Shown in pieces: positions 58,401 through 64,000 of a stretch of 64,000 bases of DNA; position 1 is the first letter of the stretch, and the number at the start of each line of letters is the position of its first letter. The DNA is from Asterias amurensis (taxonomy: Eukaryota; Echinodermata; Asteroidea; Forcipulatida; Asteriidae). The DNA lies in the NCBI RefSeq assembly GCF_032118995.1, contig NC_092665.1, forward strand, positions 3,818,001-3,882,000, read 5' to 3'. The notes below the pieces were generated by a model. It saw only the letters and a list, made by a program, of their open reading frames with translations. It did no database searches and was not told where the DNA came from. The position numbers and the translations under genes are program-made.

Positions 58401-59547
58401 ATTTGATTTCAAGACCTCAGATTTAGAACTTGAGGTCTTGAAATCAACCATCTAAATGCACACAACTTCGTGTGACAAGGGTGTTTTTTTCTTTCATTAT
58501 TATCTCGCAACTTCGGCGACCAATTGAACTCAAATTTTAACAGGTTTGAAATTTTATGCATATGTTGAGATACAGCAAACGGGGAAGACTAGTCTTTGAC
58601 AATTTTACCAATAGTGTCTAGTGGCTTTAAAGGGTTAAACAAAGACAACATTACTAGAGTGGGATTTGAACCTGCAACCTCCGGACTTAAAAGCCGGCGC
58701 TCTACCAACTGAGCTAATATTCCTAATGTTGGCAGTCTCCCTACTATGTCAATACATTTTTGTTTTGGGGTACCAGTAAGAAGCCATCCAACCTGTAACT
58801 ACCATAATGTAGTCGTGTGCATACCACCTCAAACTGATAAAAACGAAAGAAGATACATTGCATCTTCAAAAATTTTCAAACAAAATTTCAAGTAGGATTA
58901 TAAACTTTGCATGGTGGAAATACGTTACGGAAAGGTTTGCGGTAACACCATGTAATGACTATCTCTAAATGAGTTGGGGTCGTTCTGAAAAGAACTGTTG
59001 GTTTCAACTCGACGTTTCGATCAGTATGCTCTGATCGTCTCCTGGAGAAAAGAAGACGATCCAGAAGACGATCAGAGCATACTGATCGAAAAAACATCGA
59101 GTTGAAACCAACGGTTCGTTTCAGAACCACCCCAACTCATTAACAGATAGTCATTACATGGTGTTACCGCAAACCTTTCCATAAAGAAATTTCAACAGAG
59201 AAAAACAAGCAAGAAACCTGACTCGCTATTTCATTATTATACCACACAAGTTAATTTAATTTCCTAAACCCCCCCTTTCCCTTGCTTGGTTCTTATCAAG
59301 GAGACAATCTTGAATTGCTATTGTTCACCATGAACGCAGACATTCCCACGTACTTGCCAATATCAAATACCACAATAGAAACCATGCCAACATCACCCTC
59401 AGCATTGCGCATAAACAGCGCCCTCGTGGGAGCTGGTATTTAGCGTGGAGTAGGGTGAGCCAGATATACGTGTACGTACCTTGTTTTTGTGGAGGTGTTG
59501 AGCCATTGTTCGTGACAGTGAAAGCTGATCAGCCACGATGCAATCTC
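37371..59547 (-). CDS. CAMTA: CAMTA calmodulin-binding transcription activator (22 exons, 5' end missing)
   Basis: Nuclear DNA-binding transcription factor regulated by calmodulin. Twenty-two exons join with canonical borders and consistent phase to 4830 nt, 1609 codons plus TGA. Domain order: CG-1 (59547-55770, continuing into the next short exons), serine/glutamine/proline-rich region ending in an acidic FSIHDLDIELDFDAEMFDSA segment (50455-51888), TIG fold (49752-48087), ankyrin repeats (47461 to about 46330), PGQN repeat linker (45057-45548), IQ motifs (42178-40623) and a basic tail ending SCKKD. The start codon and the first CG-1 residues (RHRWNTNE-type) are not visible before 64000, so the 5' exon(s) lie off the right edge, as expected for the very large first introns of CAMTA genes. 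Single-copy CAMTA is usual outside vertebrates. Confidence 0.97.
37577..37845. mobile_element. MITE family B
   Basis: Ends GGACCCAATTTCATAGCGCT and AGCGCTATGAAATTGGGCCC form a long inverted repeat; located in the CAMTA intron just before the last coding exon. Confidence 0.85.
38160..38345 (+). repeat. Tandem pair of a ~56-bp unit
   Basis: TTCAACATAATAGGGACAAG and TTCAACATAATAGGGACATG begin two adjacent copies, each with GTTTCCATTGTCAGGGA. A related complement occurs near 14850-14930. Confidence 0.7.
38429..38770. mobile_element. MITE with CTAGGCTTGGGCGACTAGT ends
   Basis: CTAGGCTTGGGCGACTAGT on the left, ACTAGTCGCCCAGGCTT on the right, about 340 bp apart; the interior is not palindromic, so it may derive from a DNA transposon by deletion. 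Confidence 0.75.
38842..39217. mobile_element. MITE family A
   Basis: TTAAAGACACTGGACACCAT to ATAGTGTCCAGTGCCTTTAA, within the intron between the last two CAMTA coding exons. Confidence 0.9.
40017..40216. mobile_element. MITE family B
   Basis: TGGGCCCAATCTCATAAAGC to GCTTTATGAAATTGGGCCTT; in a CAMTA intron. Confidence 0.8.
40623..40703 (-). CDS. CAMTA: CAMTA exon: C-terminal basic helix
   Basis: Reads DKRLARQKLQQDAARKIQRF then IRRCQN, matching the QDQAARKIMRFLRRC segment. Donor GTAAAT, phase 2. Confidence 0.95.
41135..41328 (-). CDS. CAMTA: CAMTA exon: IQ motifs 3-5
   Basis: Reads YIMYSKMSEAAKIIQSRFRS, then RRAAIVIQSHYRGYR and RDAAILIQQRFR. Three IQ motifs about 22 residues apart, so this exon alone could bind several calmodulin molecules. 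Donor GTAGGA. Confidence 0.97.
41620..41812. mobile_element. MITE with ATAGACCGATCCATTATGCTCC ends, inside a family B relic
   Basis: ATAGACCGATCCATTATGCT at the left and TAATGGATCGGTCTATT at the right. The flanks AGCAAAGCCATGAAAT and GGGCTCAGG belong to a decayed family B element, so it inserted into that older copy. Confidence 0.8.
41890..41964 (-). CDS. CAMTA: CAMTA exon: second IQ motif
   Basis: Reads GRQQQKQQELEAAVIIQNYY then RRYKQ. AAVIIQNYYRRYK is a calmodulin-binding IQ motif. Phase 0 on both sides. Confidence 0.96.
42114..42178 (-). CDS. CAMTA: CAMTA exon: first IQ-like motif
   Basis: Reads EEQMQLYQAALVIQNAFRQY and K, a VIQxAFRxYK IQ-like motif; matches the LYEAARLVQTAFRKYK segment. 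Donor GTAACG. Confidence 0.96.
42552..42921. mobile_element. MITE related to family A (AAAGCCATTGGACAC type)
   Basis: TTTAAAGCCATTGGACACTT and GAAAGTGTATAATGGCTTTA ends. Interior differs from family A except for the ACAAACCGATTTAGGCTCAA stretch. A fragment of the same type lies at 45609-45732. Confidence 0.8.
43066..43241 (-). CDS. CAMTA: CAMTA exon with triplicated acceptor half
   Basis: Shortest form uses the acceptor at 43242 (TTTAATCCTCAG) and reads SGHDESSAGSTYSTDSCLPS, then PSNLSFE, STADWCEFLQ and TLS before donor GTAAAA. ADWxEFL is conserved in CAMTA. Identical acceptors at 43350 and 43470 would extend the exon by 108 or 228 nt, both in frame and without stops. Which is used cannot be told from sequence. 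Confidence 0.9.
43722..43974. mobile_element. G+C-rich palindromic MITE
   Basis: GGGTGCAGTCGTTTAGCTTC...CCTGGGTCGACC mirrored by GGTCGACCCAGGGAAGCTAC...GAACGCACCC, with inner GGGGCTCACCCG arms. Its G+C content contrasts with the A+T-rich CAMTA intron around it. Confidence 0.85.
44224..44399 (-). CDS. CAMTA: CAMTA exon: conserved LAEQI helix
   Basis: Reads EQYLNLAEQILNALPARIKD, matching the TLAEHIIEATPDRIKQE helix of vertebrate CAMTA, then a variable acidic tail. Acceptor GCCCACAG, donor GTAAAG, phase 2. Confidence 0.94.
44865..45015. mobile_element. Short MITE next to the PGQN exon
   Basis: ATAGATGGATTGCAGTACGG mirrored by TATTGCAATCCATCTAT, with CCATCTTTG/CAAAGATGG inner arms, about 150 bp. 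Confidence 0.8.
45057..45548 (-). CDS. CAMTA: CAMTA exon with PGQN tetrapeptide repeats
   Basis: Reads HDDVGRLSEQERDDLRRHAE, then a Gly/Gln/Pro-rich region with eight consecutive PGQN units flanked by PGQT and degenerate copies (GHKPGQT, LGQN), and ends WITEKNQK at donor GTAAAG. The repeat comes from a 12-bp minisatellite. The surrounding sequence has no clear vertebrate counterpart. Confidence 0.88.
45161..45300 (-). repeat. 12-bp coding minisatellite (PGQN)
   Basis: On the + strand CCAGGGTTCTGT is repeated about eight times nearly perfectly, with GGTCTGA variants at the edge. A multiple of 3 keeps the frame, so copy number can vary without breaking the protein. Confidence 0.95.
45863..46483 (-). 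CDS. CAMTA: CAMTA exon: last ankyrin repeats and serine-rich linker
   Basis: Starts MWAAALGHKETAMLLFVWSP and CDSLGRLPIDMAKSRGHTAL (ankyrin), followed by about 140 residues of Ser/Pro-rich linker with many SPS and TPS sites. Borders are CTCAG and GTAAGT, phase 0. Confidence 0.95.
46757..46832 (-). CDS. CAMTA: CAMTA exon: ankyrin linker
   Basis: Reads KEKHSLILEMEVDPLNIDHF then SCTPL, the ankyrin hairpin conserved in CAMTA (LEVDPLNVDHFSCTPL). Acceptor TTTATTTGTAG, donor GTGAGT. Confidence 0.96.
46937..47127. mobile_element. MITE with TATTGACCC ends
   Basis: TATTGACCCCTTGCACGTAT and AGGTGAATTGGGTCAATA, about 190 bp. A second, truncated copy at about 49590-49715 shares TAAAATGCACACTTCACTGA and the GGGTCAATA end. 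Confidence 0.7.
47259..47461 (-). CDS. CAMTA: CAMTA exon: first ankyrin repeat
   Basis: A polar start (GSTSIGSDQQLSFEDRVVAL) leads to YRGMTLLHLAAALGFSKLIS, a canonical ankyrin TLLHLAAxxG helix pair. Ends in phase 2 at donor GTAGAG. Confidence 0.96.
47619..47710 (-). CDS. CAMTA: CAMTA exon: helical linker before ankyrin repeats
   Basis: Reads ENQFHVAILDRLELIERRVV then LTNAQSQASKQ, matching the DNQFRMSILERLEQMERRM helix of vertebrate CAMTA. Donor GTAACC. Confidence 0.95.
48087..48192 (-). CDS. CAMTA: CAMTA exon: end of TIG
   Basis: Reads VLCDGVVISKSAIFEYKARS then a linker ending HEWLSLD. The FEYKAR motif closes the TIG domain. Donor GTAAGT, phase 1. Confidence 0.96.
48526..48681 (-). CDS. CAMTA: CAMTA exon: TIG core
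   Basis: Reads GGVKVLVTGPWHSSTASYQC, then VPASLVQTGVLRCYCPAH and EAGVIALQ; these are strongly conserved CAMTA TIG residues. Phase 0 at both ends. Confidence 0.97.
49180..49424. mobile_element. MITE family B (near-perfect palindrome)
   Basis: TGGGCCCAATTTCATAGAGC to GCTCTATGAAATTGGGCCCA. The arms pair over most of the element (TTACCAACCAAATTT against AAATTTGGTTGGTAA), so the RNA would fold into one long hairpin. Confidence 0.92.
49752..49930 (-). CDS. CAMTA: CAMTA exon: start of TIG domain
   Basis: Reads VSTPVPDNQRSAEERLTDSQ and ends ITEFSPDWSYPE, the first strand of the TIG (IPT) fold. Donor GTGAGT after a phase 0 GAG. Confidence 0.96.
50455..51888 (-). CDS. CAMTA: CAMTA large exon: low-complexity activation region
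   Basis: A 1434-nt exon (about 478 codons) rich in Ser, Thr, Pro, Gln and Asn, with an FPPPPQFPPPPPY proline run in the middle. It ends in the acidic, aromatic FSIHDLDIELDFDAEMFDSA, the counterpart of the LSLDHFDISFSNQF segment in vertebrate CAMTA1 and a plausible transactivation segment. The reading frame runs on past both splice sites, so borders come from phase and consensus signals. Confidence 0.93.
52365..52491 (-). CDS. CAMTA: CAMTA exon
   Basis: Reads ESEVANIVVQYLLDLQEQQN, corresponding to the SVEQLVQQILDSHQ helix after CG-1, then a polar linker. Acceptor CTGCTGTAG, donor GTAAGT, phase 1. Confidence 0.9.
52669..53007 (+). mobile_element. SINE, best-preserved copy
   Basis: CGGCCGAGTGGTTAAGAGCA and GGGTTTGAATCCCGGTCGTG (box-like) start it; it ends CGCTATATAAGAACTTGTTA then TTATTAAAA. 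Related partial copies are at 57168-57400 and 7170-7252. Confidence 0.85.
53224..53267 (-). CDS. CAMTA: CAMTA short exon (44 nt)
   Basis: Acceptor CAAACCTCCACAG, donor GTAAGT. Phase fits both neighbours, giving FIGTQVQLNSDKLTT. Vertebrate CAMTAs have an FHGIKWTC-type stretch at this place; the WTC part is absent here. Confidence is limited by its length. Confidence 0.75.
53609..53904. mobile_element. MITE family A (internally deleted)
   Basis: TTAAAGGCAGTGGACACTAT to TAGTGTCCACTGCCTTTAA, about 95 bp shorter than full copies because the central hairpin is missing. Confidence 0.88.
54072..54483. mobile_element. MITE family A with internal duplication
   Basis: Same family, longer because the CTCGAAAACTACGTTACTTC block is duplicated (about 54312 and 54347). 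Confidence 0.85.
55295..55471. mobile_element. Near-perfect palindromic element
   Basis: CGGGGTGGATTTCACAAAGG to CCTTTGTGAAATCCACCCC, with nested copies of CCTAACTTAGGACCAGTCCT in both orientations. A shorter relative lies at 52250-52345. Confidence 0.9.
55770..55965 (-). CDS. CAMTA: CAMTA exon: end of CG-1
   Basis: Begins NPDIVLVHYLNIP, the last conserved CG-1 strand. Continues through a variable serine-rich linker to WQQEELLQQVKPM, matching the EELIGQLKPM segment of vertebrate CAMTA. Donor GTAAGT in phase 1. Confidence 0.95.
56434..56505 (-). CDS. CAMTA: CAMTA exon: CG-1, HRRSYWLLQ
   Basis: A 72-nt exon reading CIYGSYVHSALIPTFHRRSY then WLLQ, in phase 0 on both sides. The FHRRxYWLL motif is a CG-1 hallmark. 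Confidence 0.97.
57731..57866 (-). CDS. CAMTA: CAMTA exon: CG-1 core
   Basis: Reads PQSGSMILYNRKKVRYRRDG then YIWKKRKNERTTRVDHMKLK and IQGVE. The basic RKKVRYR and WKKRK segments form the conserved DNA-binding and nuclear-localisation core. Donor GTCAGT. Confidence 0.97.
58242..58630. mobile_element. MITE family A
   Basis: TTAAAGGCAGTGGACACTAT to ATAGTGTCTAGTGGCTTTAA, full length, in a CAMTA intron. Confidence 0.9.
58914..59193. mobile_element. Long inverted-repeat element
   Basis: Arms GGAAAGGTTTGCGGTAACAC and GTGTTACCGCAAACCTTTCC, with TTGAAACCAACGG and TTTCGATCAGTATGCTCTGA-type inner arms on both sides of a short centre. Fragments of the same family are at 6430, 48262, 55130, 37975 and 62990. 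Confidence 0.88.
59480..59547 (-). CDS. CAMTA: CAMTA exon: start of visible CG-1 domain
   Basis: Acceptor CCATCCCTGCAG, donor GTACGT. Reads EIASWLISFHCHEQWLNTST then KT and half of an arginine codon, matching the EEIAAYLITFEKHDEWLTTSPKTR-type CG-1 start. Confidence 0.95.
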
Positions 59548-60881
59548 CTGCAGGGATGGATTGAAAGAAGGTTACTAAGTACCATAAAGGTGTTTCTAAC
59601 ACGCGGAAAATACGCACTTTGGTTGGCTCCGAGCATTACAGGATGAATTTATACTTTCAAACAATCTGCAAACTCTGCTACACAGGCAACAATTTTAATC
59701 ATGTGTTGCTATCGCATTTACAATTTACAATTTACAAAACAAAAAACTGTACATACAAGTTTATGTACATGATGGTGCCATTAGTGCAGGCCTTGACCCA
59801 CAGCACTCACAGTAAAGGACGCGGTGCCCTGTGCTTTAGCATTAGTGCCCTTTCTTCATAATACAGTGCCCCTTACCAGTGGAAAACTTGCTGTGCAGGC
59901 CTTGACCCACGGCACTCACAGTATATGACGTGGTGCCCTGTGCTTTAGTTTTGGTGTCCTTTCCTCATAATACAGTGCCCCTACCAGAGGAAAATTTGCT
60001 GTGCCCTTTTCAGGAATGAAGTTCAAGGTCTGTTACATGTACTTACAGTGTTAATGTTCATTTTGGGTTTATTCTGCATTGAATAATCACTAAATGCTAA
60101 TTCATTTCAACAAATAAGGCGAACATCACTAAAAAGTTAATTTTTTTCTTATTTTTAATGTAGCTTATTATTATAAAGAGCTAGATGTAGCATGAAATTA
60201 TTGCATTGGTTGACATGATGATCAATGTAGATGGTGTATCGCTCAATACGAGTTCTCATAAAGTGCTAGTTCAAGAATGGATTATTGGAGGCATAAAGCG
60301 CACTAAAAAGAGGCAATTAATCCAAAGTAGGTAAGTGGATAAGTAAAACCGACGTATCCAGGAAGCATCGGAAGGCGATTGCCTCCTTACTCCCGGGTCA
60401 ATGCCTTCATGCCCTTGGATTGCGGCAAAAATTTAGAATGAGCTCATATAGAGTGCTCTTTACCAAAGAGAAAATGCCTTGGTGCCCACGCCCTTTCTAA
60501 AACGAAGCATACAGAGTCCTGCATATATTCATGTATTATTTGCAAATATCATGTAGATCCGATACTGTATAATACAATTTCCATTATACCAAAAAAAAAA
60601 TAAGAATATGAAAAGTAGAAAACCACCTGTGTACACATCATGTACATAGATGTAAAATGTCATATTAGAAGTGTTTATTTTCATCTGCAACCAACCATGA
60701 CCCTTCATAATATAAATTATAAATAGATATGCTTGATTTGTGCCACTTACCACAGCATTCTGCGCTTAAGATAAAGTGTGTGATTCTATGGGCCGCATGT
60801 AAGCTTCGTCTGTGTAAGCAGTGCTATGAAATTAGGCCTTGAATGTTTTATTTCATTCTATTGGTCAAGGAAACTCCCCAA

Positions 60882-61175
60882 TATGGTGCGTAAAGCGCTC
60901 GCATCTCACAAAGGTGACCCCGGTTCGATTCCCAGCCAGGGCCATATATGAGTTGAGTTGTGCGTTGGTTCTCTGCTGTGCCACAAGGGTTTTCCAGACC
61001 ATCCAGTTTTCCTCCCTCGGGAAAAATCAAACACTTTCGATCTTGGCTGTGTTCCGTGGTCATAATGGGTTGATGTGGCTGGCAGCCAAAGGCGCCCTTG
61101 CATGCCTTCTTCTCGAACACGTTGTAGCCGCGTCCTTCGCAGTTCAGCTCTTAGCTGCGAGTAAGGGTGATTAGC
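60882..61175 (+). mobile_element. SINE (same family as 21135)
   Basis: Shares GCGTAAAGCGCTCGCATCTC, GGTTCGATTCCCAGCCAGGG and the TCATAATGGGTTGATGTGGC body with the element in the 76-bp array. Confidence 0.8.
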
Positions 61176-61635
61176 CTCCAAAATTATTATATTATATTAT
61201 AAATGCTGCTGCAGCCGTGCTAGTTTTCAGGCAAGAAGACAATGTATTGGCTGTAGGCCTAAGTGCTAATTCTAGACCAATTAAAATATGGTTACAGTAG
61301 TGCATGTACAATGCACTGTAGCGAATAGATTCTAATCTGGGCGCTGTTTTATAATTGGTCCTCATACATGGAGTGTCTGGCTTGTAGCCCAAACTGACAT
61401 CAACAGAAAAAATGGATCAACAAGAATGACAACATAAACAGTATAAATTTACACGTACTTGCCAGTGCATAATATCACTTACTTAAAAGGTAACTAAAGT
61501 AGGTGGCGAGTTGGAATTCCATATGTAGACTTTTTACATTCCCTAGGTAGGCATCAAGAAGGAGTTGGCACTCCTACACATGTATAAGACCCTCTCTAGA
61601 TTTAAAATCACTCCTTGTCAACACAACAAGTTTCC

Positions 61636-61974
61636 ATGCACACGGTGCCTTCGGGCAAATCCGTAGCTTCACATTACAGCATTTCAATGCGAAACCATGA
61701 AGAATCTTACACAACGGAAGATGAAGATTGTGTGTCTGAGGTAAGAGTAATCAATCCATTTCAGACGTGGGACGTCAAGACAGCAACTCAAGACAGCGAC
61801 TCAGGACAGAGCAGAGTGGCTCAAGAAGACAGAAATTTAATGCTAGTTGCTGAATCAGCGACTTCACAGGTTGGATTTTTCACCAACATGACGGAGCTCA
61901 AATCAAATCCGATCACAATCATTGATTTCTTGACTCCACTGATTCAAGCAAAGTCTGGACAGTATTCAAATTAA
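61636..61974 (+). CDS. Open frame of 112 codons, unrecognised
   Basis: From ATG it reads MHTVPSGKSVASHYSISMRN, then EESYTTEDEDCVSEVRVINP, and ends FLTPLIQAKSGQYSN. It is richer in acidic and polar residues and in G+C than nearby DNA, and has no obvious splice sites or family. It may be an exon of an antisense gene, a remnant of a mobile element, or chance; it abuts a MITE. Confidence 0.3.
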   Translation: MHTVPSGKSVASHYSISMRNHEESYTTEDEDCVSEVRVINPFQTWDVKTATQDSDSGQSRVAQEDRNLMLVAESATSQVGFFTNMTELKSNPITIIDFLTPLIQAKSGQYSN

Positions 61975-61990
61975 TTACGGAAAATTATGA

Positions 61991-62353
61991 TTAAAGGCAC
62001 TGGGAACCTTTGGTAATTGTCAAAGACCAGTCTTCTCACTTGGTGTATCCCAACATATGCATAAATTAACAGACCTGTGAAAATTTGAACTCAATTGGTC
62101 GTCTGTTGCGAGAGATGGCGGAAGAAAAAACACCCTTGTCGCACAAGCTGTGTGCTTTCAGCTGAGGTCTCAAATTCAATTCAAATATTTTAGTGAGAAA
62201 TTACTTCTTTCTCAAAAACTATGTTACAGAGGGAGCCGATTCTCACAATGTTTTATACTATCAACAGCTCTCCAGTGCTTGTTACCAAGTCAGTTTTTAT
62301 GCTGACAATTATATTGAGTAATTACATGTACCAATAGTGTCCAGTGCCTTTAA
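61991..62353. mobile_element. MITE family A
   Basis: TTAAAGGCACTGGGAACCTT to TAGTGTCCAGTGCCTTTAA, immediately downstream of the open frame ending at 61974. Confidence 0.88.
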
Positions 62354-63246
62354 CAGTATTAGGCAATTACATGTGTAGGTACATTACATTATGTGCTCGG
62401 ATTGCTAAAGAGCTTTTCCTTTACAACATGTCCACATGTCAAGTGCAGTCAAATTGAAATCCATTGCAAATTATCATCATTCTTGGAATGAAATGATGAG
62501 ATTTTCTGAAGGGTTTACACAGCAGACGTAAAACCTCCAGAGGATGAGTGGAATCAGTCATTCAAATTCTTTAATTGAGGTCGTTCAGGAAAACTAAAGA
62601 CTAAGGGTATTGTTAATCATAAACCCATGCTCATTGGCATAATGGAATTTGCTGCTAAGTAACCAATTTAAATTAAATCCGCTCATATTAAAAATGAGGA
62701 TTGGTTCAATATCTATGTAGTATGAAAGATATGGGGGATTATGTTTTTTAATTGAATTTTCTTTCCTCGAGTTTACAACATTTGACCAAGCTGGCTCAAA
62801 GCCAACTGAAATGCTTTAGAAATGACATCAGCATGGTGTACGCACAACCTATGTAGATAAAATCTTGATGCAAAAACATTTATTCTGAATACACTATTGA
62901 TGTAACTTAAGAAGAGCTCTTGTCAAGTACCACACAATACAATGCGTCATACATCACTCATCACAAACATTACCGTATATATATATTTGGTTTGCAGTAA
63001 CACCATGTGTGTATCTACTTGCCAGGTAAAGTTTGTTCTTTAGAGAACTGTCGTGCTATATATTCTACTACCGCGAAGTAGATTTGTTGGATTGTTCGGA
63101 AGACTTCTCAGTTCTGAAAAAAAGTGTCCTGCTTTTTAACTACCACCTGAGCGTAAGGTATAGACAATAACTGGCTGGGACTACTACTTTAATAGCGGAG
63201 TGAGTTATTTGGTCTCCAATTATGTAACATGGCAAAGTCCAGCATG

Positions 63247-63620
63247 ACAAAATGTTGTCAAGTCACTTAGTACATTTCTACCTCCATGGTACATTGTACC
63301 ATAAGTGTCAATCTAGACTCTTTTTCAAGTTTCAATTTGTTGTTCAAGTCATGGATACTAGGCCAACATTAATCTATAGTCTCTTCTCAAGTTGCACTGC
63401 ATGTTGTCAGAGAAACTGGTACAGTACCGTGTACACCTAGTCTCTTTTCAAGTTGACAAAATGTTGTCAAGTCACTTGGTACCATTAGTGTTAATCTAGT
63501 CTCATCTCAAGTTTCAAGTTGTTGTTCAAGTCATGCATACTGTGCCAACATTAAAATCTATAGTCTCTTCTCAAGTTGCTGCATGTTGTCATAGTAACTG
63601 GTACAGTGCCAATGTCAATC
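63247..63620 (+). repeat. Duplicated ~205-bp segment
   Basis: AAAATGTTGTCAAGTCACTT appears at about 63249 and 63457, each followed by TCTAGTCTC..TCAAGTT motifs repeated every 40-60 bp. Sub-repeats of TCTCAAGTTGC suggest stepwise growth. Confidence 0.75.
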
Positions 63621-64000
63621 TAGTCTCCTCTCAAGTTGCTGACCCATCTTTGTCCGTTGTTGTCACAGAAGGGTCCTCGATTTCCCAGTAGAGGGATCTT
63701 ATTACGCTGGATAGTATTTCTCTTTAGTGGAGAGTGGGTGGAAAGAAGATACCATTTACTTTGTTCACGCTGCACAGCGAGCGGAAACATCGATAGTGTT
63801 TTATCAATGTGTTCATTGAAGATAGTGAAATCTGTGTTGTTAGGAATGAGATAAGATTTGATTTATAAATCTTGAGGAGGCGTCGACACAAGGGTTGGGA
63901 TTGAAAAGTGAAATCTCAATTACTCTCAAATCAGATGCTTAATTGGGGACATACATACAGTAATGTATAGCAGGCGTCATCAAAAATAGCCCAGATTTTC

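Larger units (their letters stand above)
59548..64000 (-). other. CAMTA intron upstream of the visible CG-1 exon
   Basis: No earlier CG-1 exon is visible, so this is intron. It contains relatives of the GTGCCC dispersed repeat (59790-60010), a SINE, a family A MITE, the open frame at 61636-61974 and a duplicated ~205-bp segment at 63247-63620. Confidence 0.6.

Noticed and set aside
63637..63860. Possible upstream CAMTA exon after TTGTTGTCACAG
   Set aside because: That acceptor is on the + strand, and the - strand reading shows no CG-1 start motif.

Overview
The window is animal nuclear DNA: canonical GT-AG introns, A+T-rich introns, tRNA-derived SINEs and many short palindromic (MITE-like) elements, with no prokaryotic or organellar features. 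The protein-coding content (an invertebrate-type ALDH4A1 and a CAMTA) together with the repeat families suggests a non-vertebrate deuterostome, most likely an echinoderm and perhaps a sea star. The species-level guess is inference from repeat style, not from a search.

Two genes are certain. On the + strand at 195-5743 lie the last eight coding exons (337 codons plus stop) of ALDH4A1, the mitochondrial delta-1-pyrroline-5-carboxylate dehydrogenase of proline breakdown; its 5' part is off the left edge. On the - strand, 59547 down to 37371, lie 22 phase-consistent coding exons (1609 codons plus stop) of a CAMTA transcription factor: CG-1 DNA-binding domain, long low-complexity activation region, TIG domain, ankyrin repeats, IQ motifs and a short basic tail. 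Its first exon(s) are off the right edge. The two genes are convergent.

Between them lie three weaker, unrecognised transcription units that can be argued only from splice signals and phase: a + strand gene ending at 14340 (exons 8861-8940 and 14284-14340), a + strand transcript starting beside a perfect NRF1-type palindrome (17603-17714, then 18991-19102 and 23778-23938), and a - strand gene beginning near 31156 with a possible 78-residue product.

The rest is repeat-rich: about 110 copies of a 38-bp unit at 9393-13690, a 76-bp array at 20539-22690 grown out of a longer tandem repeat, ten copies of one ~385-bp palindromic MITE, about a dozen of another, several single-copy MITEs with long inverted repeats, and at least three SINE families.

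The most interesting theme is tandem amplification of splice signals. The 38-bp array repeats a polypyrimidine-CAG directly followed by GT (a recursive-splice-like junction) over 4.3 kb. A ~40-bp repeat in ALDH4A1 has its last copy serving as the real 3' splice site of an exon. A CAMTA exon has its acceptor and first half triplicated in frame. A fourth, weaker case is a donor-like array beside the - strand putative gene.
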